DNA from: Membranipora membranacea
Lineage: Eukaryota; Bryozoa; Gymnolaemata; Cheilostomatida; Membraniporidae
DNA: 64,000 nt
Reading direction: 5' to 3'
Assembly: GCA_914767715.1 (NCBI GenBank)
Contig: OU612067.1
Coordinates: 5,828,001-5,892,000, forward strand
Part shown: piece by piece, positions 55,101 through 64,000 of the stretch
How positions within the stretch are numbered: the first letter of the stretch is position 1
Layout: the number at the start of each line of letters is the position of its first letter
Notes under the pieces: model-generated
What the model saw: the letters and a program-made list of their open reading frames with translations, nothing else
What the model was told of the DNA's origin: nothing
Databases searched by the model: none
Translations under genes and position numbers: made by a program

Positions 55101-58100
55101 CTTATTCACTCATGAGGCCACATAAAAAGAGCTTTATTTTGTATAAACTTGCATCGCTAGGATCTACCTGTCTAGAACACAATGAATATGCTTGCTTACC
55201 GTTATAGGTTGGGAGACCTTGTTATTGTAGTCTTGTTTTTTGGTGCTCACTGTGGATTATCAGCAGGACCCTCTAGTCTTTATTATTCTATCATGGACAT
55301 TGGGGATTTAAAACACAGTTACCTACATATCTGAAAGTTGACTTCATAGCAAGGGATAAAAGATATTAACTTCAATGTGTGAGATAAAATGTTCAAAGCT
55401 GCATGTTCCGTTGATTTTGCTTTACACCATGTCCGTCCTGTAACCAAGCAGCCAGTCAAGCACTAGATTAAGTTTGATCCAGCTTGCCTGCATTTCTCGC
55501 TCCATTTACAACTTCCACCCTACAATTAAGAGGGAAGCAACTGGAAATGCAGGCAGACTAGTTCTAACTCACTAATCACACTGATAGCTTTACTAACTTA
55601 CACTACCCTCTGCTCTTTTCAGGTGGATCGGAGATTACGGAGATCAACAACAGAAGTGGTTTCCAGCTAATTATGTAGAGATGATAGAAGATGGTCTAGG
55701 CTCGTTACAGCAAGGTTCTATTAGCCTTACTAAATTTATTAGAACTGGTGAGTAGATACCACTCAACACAACAAACGCTGTGTTTGTGGTAGGATTACTG
55801 TTTTTTCAAACCCTCAGACAAATACACTACACAAAACCAATCACTTCTAACCAAGTATTTATAATCTTTGAAAAAACTGAAGAAAGACCGCTTTTACAAC
55901 AAGGTGACTTAATTATTATTGCGTCCAAATATTGTATCATTTTTACAGTTTGAAGTGAAGAGGTGAGAGTTTTGAACCTAATTTATTGTAATCTCATTGC
56001 TCTATCATTTTGTTTTCTCAGTCTCTCAGTGAGGTCAATTCATTCTCAAACCGTTCACTGACAGGCAAAATAGTATCGCTGTGGTTGGTGTCAGAATGTG
56101 ACCATTATCATGCAAACTAAAACAACCAACAGTCAGATGCAGATAATGATTTTTGTCAAATTTATTTGAGAGACCTCCTAGGTTATCTATGACTATCTCA
56201 TACCCCTATTGTTTATGATTGACAGTGCCGCAGGGATCCACTAGTGCCTCCACCAGTGACAGTATACAGACTAAGTTACTTTACTGTTTTGAGTTACACT
56301 ATGGAGGAGATGAGAAGTTATCTATCGGAGCCACCACCCCCGCTGAAGTACAGGAGTGGATGGTAGAATTAGACAGCTGTACCAAAGAAGCATACAAACA
56401 AGTTAGTCATTGTCTGTATACACCTGATACATCATGTCATATTTCAACTCCCACAAGAGTCTAGATCAAGCATGTTCTCACTTGCTTAGATCTTTAATTG
56501 CCATCCCCTTGTTCACCAGTAGAATGATAACGAATCGAAATACAGGCAATTAGATCAACCTTGATCAAGTCAGAGTCTCAGAGACTTTTTCTACCATGAG
56601 CATCTAGTTTTTGTGCAAGAGAAAACCATTCCTAAACTTTCATTCTGTGAGCATGTTATAGTCTAGTTAGCGATATTGTTTTATATGTATACAGAAGTTA
56701 AATAATTTGTGTTTACTGTCCCATCAAAGGTATACTTCAATCATGCATTGTCAATGATATTAGACACAAACATCAAAAACACCTGCACTGCATTATTTTC
56801 TTTTCTCAACTTCACTAATAACTTTATAAATAGCAATGTGATAACTTTAAAATTCTTGTTGTATTTTAGAACCAGGCCAATGAGGTGTTACAGAAGAAGT
56901 GGCAGATAGCTCAGGAGTTTTCTGACCTTGTTGTTTACTGCCGACCTACACCTTATAATCCGGAGGGTAAGTCGCACATCTCTGCTCTAACTTACCTACA
57001 CTTACACCAGTACTCGACACTTGTGGTGAATGTATTTGTGCGTGATTGTCTCCACTTGTGCACTCCAAACAAAACAAAATGTGGTTCAATCATGGGCATG
57101 ACAAAGTTGTCATTGTTGAAAATGGCGAAGTCTTATTTACGACAAATCGTCAACGTTGCATGTTATGATTCTGCTCGGCTTGATCTGACTTTGACAATCT
57201 GGTGCCACAGACGATAAAATTATAGTTAATCTTTGGCAGCCCGTGTTGCCATGTTATATATGGTAAGATAAACATGTTTGTGTTGCATCCGTCAATGTTG
57301 TTTATTGTTGTGTTCCGATAGTTCATTAACTTTAGATTCGTAGTTGCATCATGGTCTCTCTATCTTCTCATGCTACTCTATTACTAAGTTGATTCCATTA
57401 ATAACAAGATAGGAAGAAGGTCTTTAAGTCTGTTCAATCTCTATATGTTTTTTTCTTGAACGGTGCACTCTAGACTGAAATATGGAAAGTCTAGTTGTTG
57501 ATAAAGGAAACGTACAATGACTTATAAGAGATAAAAAAACACCACCCATCGCTTAATAGCTGTTGCTAGAACTTAGGAATCTTTGCTAGGTGAAGATGCT
57601 TAGTCATGAATATTGTATGCCTTCACCATCACCATCAATACGAGTAATTGTATCATGACCCCAAACTTAGAAGATCATGCTTAGGTGTTGTTTGCACATC
57701 TTTGGAGTTGCTCCCCCTTTGGTAATAAGACACGGCGGATTGTTAGTGAGTGGAAGCATCTCCAAATGCAGGCACTTTGTATCAAGCTTATTCTAGACGT
57801 AGCCATATCCATATCAAACTTGAAAACTCTGGATAATGTGCACGATTAATATTATTATTATTATATTATCCAACTAAAGACAATGTGACCTGAATGGGCT
57901 GCTACATGCAAAGACAAGTTTGAATAATGTTCTTTGTACATTATGTAGCTGTTTTTTTTGTGTCAGCTGATATCAACATACTGTCACATTGCTGTCACTT
58001 TGACTGACACCTTGTTTATTCATCACTGTTATTTTTTACTTCAGGTGCTTGTTCATTCTATAATATGACTTCTTTCTCTGAAATGAAAGCGGAGAAGATT

Positions 58101-61100
58101 TGTGTGAAGAAAGATAACAAGGGCAAACAATTTCTCATCTTCAATACTAGACAATTCAGCCGAATCTATCCCAAAGGTAAGATGTCAATGGTAGCAGAAT
58201 ATAAGAATCTCATTCTTGGCCCTCTTCTCGGATTTTTCTACTTCACTCATTAAAAATGAACATGGATCATAGCGGTTAAGCTATCAGTATTTAATACCGA
58301 AGCAGAATATCATCAGTGAAACCTTCCACTCAGGCTGCACGTTCTTGAATTTATTCCTGCATATCTAATTTTGTCAGCGTGTACTGTATGATTTGATTGA
58401 GGTTGCAACCTCAGCGGATTCTCAAATTGATTTTATTGACACATCGATCCTCCGAGAATCAGCTGAGATGTATATGTTAGTAATGTGGTATCATGTATCA
58501 TGTAAACCGCTCTGCACTCTGAGGTTGCAACTGCTGATCAAACCTCTGAAAATCAGCTGAGGCTGCTGTCAGCATATATAGGTTAACACTGGTGACGTTG
58601 TGCAAACCACTAAGTGTATTTTGACCATCAACCTTTTAAGGCGACCTTTTTATTATTTATTTATTAATTGAATTTCTTTGTATATAATACACTTGTAGGT
58701 CAGAGGATAGATAGCTCAAACTATGACCCGATATTACCCTGGAGCTGTGGAGCTCATATGCTGGCTCTAAACTTCCAAACACCAGATAAAGCCATGCAGA
58801 TCAACCAGGGAAGATTCCTGCAGAATGGATTGTGAGTGTACTTTGTATATTATATTCTCTGTAGCTTGTGCAATTAATGAGTCTCACTCAGTACATGTCA
58901 AAGTTTGGCTAGACGTTGATTACAAAGATGTTAACAGTTTATTGCACTGAAATAATGAAAGACTTCATCTCAATTATATCTAGTTACTCCATTTTTCTGG
59001 CCTTGAATCCAACTTTCCTCCTTTTAGCTTTTTTAATATTTGTATTCTTTTGACAGTTGTGGATATGTACTACAGCCTAAATGTCTCAACGATCCAGCTT
59101 ATGATCCGTTTGATGAGAGATCTCTAGATAAAGGTGTTGAACCCATGACTATCTCACTCATAGTAAGTACCTACTTATTGTCTTGCTCTCTGTGTTATGG
59201 AATCTTAGCGTTTTACTATTGTGTATCTTAAATTGAGTCAGAAACATTGGATGTGAGAGTCATAAGATGCAGCATCTTGAAATGTAAGTCTGTAACAGAC
59301 AATCCCATTCCCAGGGTATCAACTTGGAATATCATGACCAGTGTTGGAACGCTGTTGGATCGTTCGATTGAGTTGATTTTTTTCGATATGGTTATAAAAA
59401 TTTGTTCTTTACAGAAACTTGTTATCAGTCGTCAAAACAATGGTGGCGCCATAGATATTAAATCTCTGGTTGTTATTTCTTTTGTTTATGATGGGTTACA
59501 TGCTGACTTTATGTTGTAGATACTTGGTGGGCGCCATTTATTCAAGCAAGGCAAAGGAATTCCAACACCATTTGTAGAAGTAGAAATACTAGGTGCATAT
59601 TATGAGGACACAAAAAAATTCAAAACAGACAAGAAACGTAAGTTGATGTTTAATCGACCTGAATATCGGCATACCTTGGGGGGGGGGGTAGTATAAGGTC
59701 CCACAGATAGATTACGGACAAAGTTTTAAGTAATGTCATCCACCTGATCGGAACTGATTTACAATAATCATGAGAGGGTGATTAGCAGTTCATGAAAATA
59801 TTGTTTAAAACCATTAAAATGGTCATGAACTTGGTGGAAATTATATTTTCTTATGAACGACAGGATCTTTCAGGTAAAGAATCCATAACAAAATCAAACT
59901 TTACATTGTACATAAAATATTAACCAGAAAAAATAAACCTATCTAGTAGGCTGCATGTTGAATTTCCCATTTTGAACACGCGGTTGATAAAATGGCAAAG
60001 ATAAAACTCTGCTTCGCCTCTGCCAAATGTTCATAGTGTTTGATTACCTAAATGTTTTCTAACATCTGCGATGTACCTGCCGCCATCTGATATATGGTAT
60101 TACCCTTGACTACAATCTGTCCCTAATTGTGAGACTAATCATCTATTTCTGCAGCAAAAAATCACCCTAAAGGTAGTCGTTCAAATTAAATAAATTTCCT
60201 GGTTCTTTTGTGAACTCAATTTATCTGTCTGCGTCTATCCACATTAGGACTCTTACTCATGTTGCTTTTTATTTCATTGCTTATTTTGAGTTGGGGTCTT
60301 CCATAAAAATGGCTCCCTCATTTCTATATTGTGATTATAACAGCGCCGAACATATATTTAATTTACATGGTTCTTTCGCTTTGCACGCTAGCAGATCATA
60401 CTTCAAACCAATAACTTCAACTCCTCTGTATTCACTTTCACTCGCATCTCTTCAGCGGTCCAGTTACTACTCACAATGTATAAGCAGAATGAATTAAACT
60501 CGATCTCAAAATTGGTGGGGCAGTAAGCATGAAAACTGATGCAAGATTAAAGTAGAACACTTTTAAATACAGTCACAAGATATGAGCTGTCACTCCTGAG
60601 TTGATATAATCACATTTATAATATATTACAGCCCAGAATGCCCTGGCTCCTGTTTGGAATGAGGCGACAGATTTTGACATAGTAAATCCTGACTTGGCTA
60701 TGATCAGGTTCTGTGTACAGGATGAAGATACATTCGGAGATCCTTACTTCCTCGGTCAGGCCACGATCCCAGTCCGCTGTCTCAAACCTGGTAGGTCTCT
60801 AAATGCTGTCTTCAACTTGGTATTTTTGCTGGACCAGGGTGTTACGGACATATATCCCAAACTCCCTGGGTTCCTTGATCTCCCTCAAAAAAACCTGTCA
60901 GTCCAGATTTGTCTTGAACATGGTGGGCGGAATAAGCCAGAAACCCGGCAGGTACAGCTATATGTTGTTATAGGTGTACGGGTAGCTGTTCTGTTTGAAA
61001 CTATTTCATTAATGGCACTAAGTGTTAACCTTTCAATAGGCAGGAAGAGTTTAGTTTGCTTATTTTAACTGTTTTCGTGACAAATGAGAGTTGTGCTCTC

Positions 61101-63536
61101 TCTGAACCTCTACTTCAGAGAGAGGATAATTCTTCAAATTTTGCTCTAAATTAAGTTTTGTTCCATATCGGATCATTTCAGGTTATAGAAGTATTCCGTT
61201 ACTGAATGATTATAGTGAGGACTTAGAACTGGCCTCCCTGCTGGTCAAGGTAGAGATTGTGAACCCACAGGTAGGCCTAATAATGTGGAGACACTGTGAA
61301 TACTGGGTGTTGTTAATACAGGATAGATTTCATCATTCTAGCATTATTGCACCATCCTAACTCATTCATGATGTCTAGTATTGAACACAGACTTGATGTT
61401 AGGGACAGCACGTTACAGGAATTATAAACTGTAACTAAAACTGATGACTGCTAAAGTTTACAATAGTTAAATTAAGAGGCAGCTCTAGTTTTAGTCTCTA
61501 ATATGGGATGCAGTGTAGATGTAGCCTTGTCACGTGGCCACTGGTTAAAACCAAAAAAACAAAAACCAGTGGCAGCGTGGCTGCGTGGCTGCGTGGCCGC
61601 GTGGCAAGGCTACTGAAGATGCACTGTAAACAACCTGACCTCTGTATTCTCCATTATGTATAACAATATTCACCGCGCATTTCCTGGAGCAGAGCTGTTT
61701 AAATTGGCTGTTCTCAGACTATGTCACCACAAATAGTTACAGCAGCAGCAGCGGTATTTACTACATCTGTCAGTATATATATTTACTACATCTGTCAGTA
61801 TATATTCACTACATGTGTCAGTATATATATATATATATATATATACACACCTGCTGCTTCATTGATAAAGCTTTAGCCAAACTTGATGGATGATCTAACA
61901 TTGTGTAATCCATAATAAAGTGGTTGATTTTAGGAAGTTCAATTTTTGAGGAGTTTTAGCCAATAGGAGGTTATAAATAGGATATGAAATAGGATTTGGA
62001 ATAGGAGGAGATAATAGTAAAATGGTAAAAGTCACTGAGTTTATTTGACCTGAACTTGGCTTATTCACGTTGGACAATAATAGCAAGGCCATTGTATACC
62101 ATATTTTACCGTGTGTGTGTGTTGCAGGAGTCGGAGTACTCTGGTATATATTCGACCCTGTCTGACCTGAGAGATCAGAAGCGTAATCTAGAGGAAAAGT
62201 TTAATGAGATGCAGGATATGACACAACAAGTCCATCTCATGTCTCGTATGCGCGAACTCAACTCTCAGATAGACGACCAACTCAATCAGCGCAGAAAGAG
62301 GTAAGCTACTGAACTGTAGTGGGGATTGTGTTACCTGAAATAGGTTATATGTGTGCAATAACGCAGCAGGGCTTGTTTTGTTAGAGTATGGTATGAGATA
62401 CGACTCTATAAGTTTAGGAATATGGAAATTCCCATCACAAATTGGAAATTCTCATTACAAATTGGAAATCCCCATTACAAGTTGGTATACACAACTCACA
62501 AGCAGACATACTTGCAAGGCGAGGGATTGCAGACAGCAAAGTGTGGGGATTTTGTTACTTCAGCTTTTGAAACAGGCGTGCAAAAACTGAGCAGGTCTTA
62601 TTTTGTCAGAGTTTGCGATACGACTCTATAAGTTTAGGAATCTGGAAACCCCAATGACAAATTGGAATCCCAATAACTAATTGGAATGTGACAGGTGAAT
62701 AATTATCTAGGTTAGTACTAGTGAGTGGGGTGTCTTAATAGATGTCAATGTCAATGTGATGATTATTATACATAGGTCAATGACCTGTTGACGACTTCCT
62801 AAATGATTATACCAACACTGTTATGAGCTCTTCTGCTCCCCTGTCTTCTTAGGATGGGACCCGAAATTCTTAGATACCTATTTTGGAATATATCAGAACT
62901 AGCAGGTTGATTTTTTTATCACAACATAGGTTATAAATTCATAATCGCTCCCCATTTATAATCCTTGTCGTTCCTGTACAGTGAGAATAAATGCTGACTA
63001 AGAGCCTGAAAATTTCTTTGTTCATTATACTAGTTAGAACTGGTATAAGTGGGCGTAGGTAGGCCATCATTCCTGTAAATAGAGTGGAAAATTAATGTTG
63101 CTATTTATGGCACTTTAGGAATACTTCCTGTTGCAATGTTTCATACTCTTAGTCATTAGTATGAGGCCAACACTTGGCTATGTACTTCGGTGTCTGTCGT
63201 TATAACTACTGAGGTTTTCAAACTGTGTTGCCTCCATTAGATCATGTTAAGGTACATTATCCATCAAACTATGCCAGGATAGCTAGTAGTAGCATTTCAT
63301 TACCCATCACTTTAACCGGAGAAGGCATTTTACTCAACTTTTTTAGGATTATCTCTTAAACTGGGCAGGGAAAGTGGTGGATAATGTAATACTACTCCAC
63401 ACTATCCCGGCACGGTTTGTGCGATTAAGCTATCCATCAACGTATAACTATGTTACAATGGTAATAATTCCGAGTGAACTTATGTGTATATTTGTATAAC
63501 AGGTCTATACCTGAATTAAAACTACCTTCCAGGTAA
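36459..63536 (+). CDS. PLCG1: Phospholipase C-gamma
   Basis: It hydrolyses PIP2 to diacylglycerol and IP3 at the membrane after recruitment to phosphotyrosine sites, and is an apparent single co-orthologue of vertebrate PLCG1 and PLCG2. Coding exons: 36459-36532, 38938-39044, 39993-40151, 40953-41046, 41620-41746, 43252-43278, 43687-43805, 44699-44852, 45770-45885, 46220-46305, 46713-46833, 47410-47495, 47936-48018, 48332-48460, 49892-49996, 50449-50618, then 51581-51781 or 51863-52063, 53260-53415, 53673-53850, 54129-54301, 55623-55747, 56226-56401, 56870-56966, 58045-58176, 58699-58831, 59057-59162, 59520-59637, 60632-60790, 61182-61270, 62128-62300, 63503-63536. With one nSH2 exon the phases agree throughout and give 1268 residues. 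The first ATG follows an in-frame stop; two more in-frame ATGs follow within five codons. If the donor at 62301 is not used, the protein ends at 62304 (1258 residues). Catalytic His, Asn, Glu and Asp residues are present. Confidence 0.96.
41206..41278. repeat. Inverted repeat in PLC-gamma intron 4
   Basis: The arms AGAGGAACACTAGATTGAAT... and ...ATTCAGTATGATGTTCCTCT pair over about 30 bases with few mismatches, around a short centre. It is a MITE-like hairpin. Confidence 0.7.
41795..41873. repeat. Perfect 39-base tandem duplication
   Basis: GAGTGCTGATGTACAGTCTG... is repeated exactly once in intron 5, about 50 bases after the end of exon 5. Identity implies a very recent event. Confidence 0.95.
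43112..43206. mobile_element. Short MITE, TIR TAGTTTAA...CCGGGATA
   Basis: The left TAGTTTAAACACTTAAACTG and the right arm ending CAAGCGCTTAAACTA are complementary over about 30 bases. The centre CCGGGACAGCTGGTACTACC.. is itself palindromic. A related diverged element occupies about 63262-63425 (CTATCCCGGCACGGTTTG). Confidence 0.7.
44975..45117 (-). repeat. tRNA-derived SINE in PLC-gamma intron 8
   Basis: The minus strand has GGAGTGGCCGTGGTGCAATG (A-box region) and CCCTGTTCAATCCCCGG (B box), then CAGGAAGGGCATCCAGCC, a 3' body motif seen in several SINE and RTE families. It is antisense to PLC-gamma. Confidence 0.7.
46850..47066 (+). mobile_element. MITE copy 1 with GGTCAAAACACACTTG termini
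   Basis: It starts GGTCAAAACACACTTG and ends CAAGTGTGTTTAGACC, 16-base inverted termini with one mismatch. The interior repeats GGTTGCAACCTCA and CCTCAGCTGAT. It lies in PLC-gamma intron 11. An opposite-orientation copy is at 58400-58626. Confidence 0.8.
47735..47935. repeat. Degenerate GATATGGTATGT repeat
   Basis: TGTGATATGGTATGTGATAT-type units repeat irregularly up to the acceptor of exon 13, so they occupy the polypyrimidine region. It is a simple-sequence minisatellite. Confidence 0.65.
49892..49996 (+). other. PLCG1: PLC-gamma split PH domain, first half
   Basis: Exon 15 encodes [20 protein letters not shown] followed by a strongly acidic stretch (DEEADEEEE). It corresponds to the first half of the PH domain that is split by the SH2-SH2-SH3 insert. 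The preceding exon (48332-48460) ends [11 protein letters not shown], as in other PLC-gammas. Confidence 0.85.
50208..50325. mobile_element. MITE just upstream of the nSH2 exon
   Basis: The termini GCACCGTAG and CTACGGTGC are exact inverted repeats. Inner arms AAATGTGCTTGAGTTC and GAACTCAAGCACATTT are also complementary. It ends about 120 bases before exon 16. Confidence 0.75.
50449..50618 (+). other. PLCG1: PLC-gamma nSH2 domain, first half (constant exon)
   Basis: It encodes [12 protein letters not shown], then [26 protein letters not shown] carries the phosphotyrosine-binding Arg. The exon ends TG, so the Trp codon is completed by the first base of either alternative next exon. Confidence 0.95.
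51581..51781 (+). other. PLCG1: PLC-gamma nSH2 second half, alternative exon 17a
   Basis: This 201-base exon is flanked by TTCTAATGTAG and GTAAGT. It encodes [34 protein letters not shown] and LSLKEPVPK. It opens with one base completing Trp and closes with two bases (GA) that pair with the next exon. The His-Cys at the beta-D strand matches vertebrate PLC-gamma (QHCRI). It is the left member of a tandem duplicated pair. Confidence 0.93.
51863..52063 (+). other. PLCG1: PLC-gamma nSH2 second half, alternative exon 17b
   Basis: This 201-base exon is flanked by CTGTTTGCAG and GTAAGT, 81 bases after exon 17a. It encodes [35 protein letters not shown] and LCLREPVPK. Its phase is identical to 17a. 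By eye it matches 17a at 38 of 66 residues without gaps. Both copies have intact reading frames and splice sites. Confidence 0.93.
53260..53850 (+). other. PLCG1: PLC-gamma cSH2 domain (exons 18-19)
   Basis: It encodes [34 protein letters not shown], then [33 protein letters not shown] and [11 protein letters not shown]. The Arg of FLIR and the His-Cys of KHCRI are kept. The loop after FLIR is about 12 residues longer than in vertebrate PLC-gamma1. Confidence 0.94.
54129..55747 (+). other. PLCG1: PLC-gamma regulatory tyrosine linker and SH3 domain (exons 20-21)
   Basis: The linker has [13 protein letters not shown], then the SH3 domain: [33 protein letters not shown] and KWFPANYVE. The second tyrosine lies at the same distance from the ALYD motif as Tyr783 of human PLC-gamma1. 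The usual ALYDY ends in Arg here. Intron 20 is about 1.3 kb. Confidence 0.9.
54639..54718. mobile_element. Small MITE, TAGCCTTGTCAC family, copy 1
   Basis: TAGCCTTGTCACACAGCCCA on the left pairs imperfectly with TGAGTTGTGTTACAAGCCTA on the right. It belongs to the same family as 61521-61613. Confidence 0.6.
56226..56401 (+). other. PLCG1: PLC-gamma split PH domain, second half
   Basis: Exon 22 encodes [18 protein letters not shown] and [12 protein letters not shown], the C-terminal strands and helix of the split PH domain, with the typical Trp of the last helix. The exon ends AAACAA|GTTAGT. Confidence 0.85.
56870..59162 (+). other. PLCG1: PLC-gamma catalytic Y domain (exons 23-26)
   Basis: It encodes [55 protein letters not shown] and [19 protein letters not shown], then CGYVLQP and YDPFDERS. 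These are the substrate-binding and barrel-closing strands of the Y half. Confidence 0.93.
58400..58626 (-). mobile_element. MITE copy 2, inverted relative to 46850-47066
   Basis: The reverse complement matches copy 1 through TTTGCACAAC, GCAGCCTCAGCTGAT, CAGAGGTTTGA, AGTGCAGAGCG and CACATTACTAACATATA. The 3' terminus of the family is rearranged near 58440. It lies in PLC-gamma intron 24. Confidence 0.75.
59520..61270 (+). other. PLCG1: PLC-gamma C2 domain (exons 27-29)
   Basis: It encodes [55 protein letters not shown], then [20 protein letters not shown] with LVKVEIV. It is the C2 fold following the Y domain in all PLC-gammas. Confidence 0.92.
61521..61613. mobile_element. Small MITE, TAGCCTTGTCAC family, copy 2
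   Basis: GTAGCCTTGTCACGTGGCCA with CTGGTT on the left pairs with AACCAGTGGC...GTGGCAAGGCTAC on the right. The right arm has three extra GCGTGGC-type units. Confidence 0.75.
61757..61845. repeat. TTTACTACATCTGTCAGTATATA repeats and (TA)n
   Basis: Three units of ACTACATSTGTCAGTATATA run into a (TA) dinucleotide tract in intron 29. Confidence 0.8.
62128..63536 (+). other. PLCG1: PLC-gamma C-terminal tail, coiled coil, two possible ends
   Basis: Exon 30 (62128-62300) encodes [20 protein letters not shown], then a charged helical stretch ending QRRKR, suggestive of a short coiled coil. The donor AG|GTAAGC also reads as a stop (AGG TAA, 62302-62304) if unspliced, with an AATAAA near 62986. A phase-matched acceptor at 63503 would add [10 protein letters not shown] and a stop at 63534-63536. 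Confidence 0.65.
62390..62690. repeat. Direct repeats in the last PLC-gamma intron
   Basis: GATACGACTCTATAAGTTTA followed by GGAAT occurs at about 62396 and 62616. Each is followed by short ATTACAAATTGGAAAT units (period about 19 bases) at 62421-62483 and 62645-62690. Confidence 0.75.
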
Positions 63537-64000
63537 ATTTAGATGTTTGTAAACTGTAGTTAGTCTCCCGCCCGCTCAATACTTTATCAAATCAAGCATG
63601 GAATCCCAACATGACTGCAGTTGTAGATGATCCCATCAATTGCTATGATAGATCGATTATGACTGGACTGTACCCTGATTTAATGATTCAGCTCCATTTT
63701 TCTCACTGTCATAACTGCTCCTCCCCACTGCCTAATGTTGTAGTGTAAATTATCAGCTGCATAGCCTTGCTTGCACTGAATGGCCAAAGTATTTTAGTGT
63801 TGTAAAAGCCAAACCCTTGTAGTCACCTTTCGAATAGCAGCGCATAAAAAATGGCATGGCAATCTAGTTTTATCAACAGTGAAATAGTCTGTATAAAAAT
63901 TGACGTAGGAGAATTGCATTTGTGTAACCAGCTGGGTGCTCCAGGTACAGCTGTCTGTGCGGCGGCAATATTTGTGATTTCTAAGTCCTCATGGTGGTTA

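Noticed and set aside
62390-62690. CRISPR-like spaced repeats
   Set aside because: The repeats are short, irregular, inside an animal intron, and without spacer structure.

Overview
The window is animal nuclear DNA. It is AT-rich, its genes are split by GT-AG introns mostly a few hundred bases to about 2 kb long, and it is scattered with SINEs, MITE-like inverted repeats and decayed non-LTR retrotransposons. Its best landmark is a complete phospholipase C-gamma gene, which is metazoan-type in domain order. Sequence divergence and compact introns suggest an early-branching invertebrate such as a sponge, but the lineage is a guess.

Left third (1-22.6 kb, minus strand): a tandem array of four related single-pass receptor genes. 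Each has a signal-peptide exon, a six-cysteine ectodomain exon, a CUB-like exon, a Ser/Thr-rich stalk joined to one transmembrane helix, a short juxtamembrane exon, and a long acidic tail with many tyrosines. Copy A (461-1782, continuing off the left edge) is a pseudogene. Copies B (3586-8144), C (11500-15462) and D (17961-22631) have intact reading frames of 516, 552 and 674 residues when exons are joined by consensus splice sites. Copy D has 23 collagen-like Gly-X-Thr triplets and an RRRR site inserted in its CUB-like domain. The 5' flanks of the copies are also duplicated.

Middle (22.6-36.4 kb): no convincing host gene. It holds three decayed LINE fragments, short duplications and simple repeats.

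Right (36.46-63.5 kb, plus strand): phospholipase C-gamma in about 31 coding exons: PH, EF-hand region, catalytic X, split PH with nSH2-cSH2-SH3 nested inside, catalytic Y, C2 and a basic coiled-coil tail. The exon for the second half of nSH2 is present twice in tandem (51581-51781 and 51863-52063). The copies have identical length and phase, are about 58% identical, and look mutually exclusive. They differ at the position that sets phosphotyrosine-peptide preference.

How they may work together (inference): every intact receptor tail ends in a conserved GYVD[I/V/L]SK motif that resembles known PLC-gamma SH2 docking sites. The array and PLC-gamma are transcribed divergently about 14 kb apart. 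A receptor family and a candidate effector with a switchable SH2 domain therefore share one locus.
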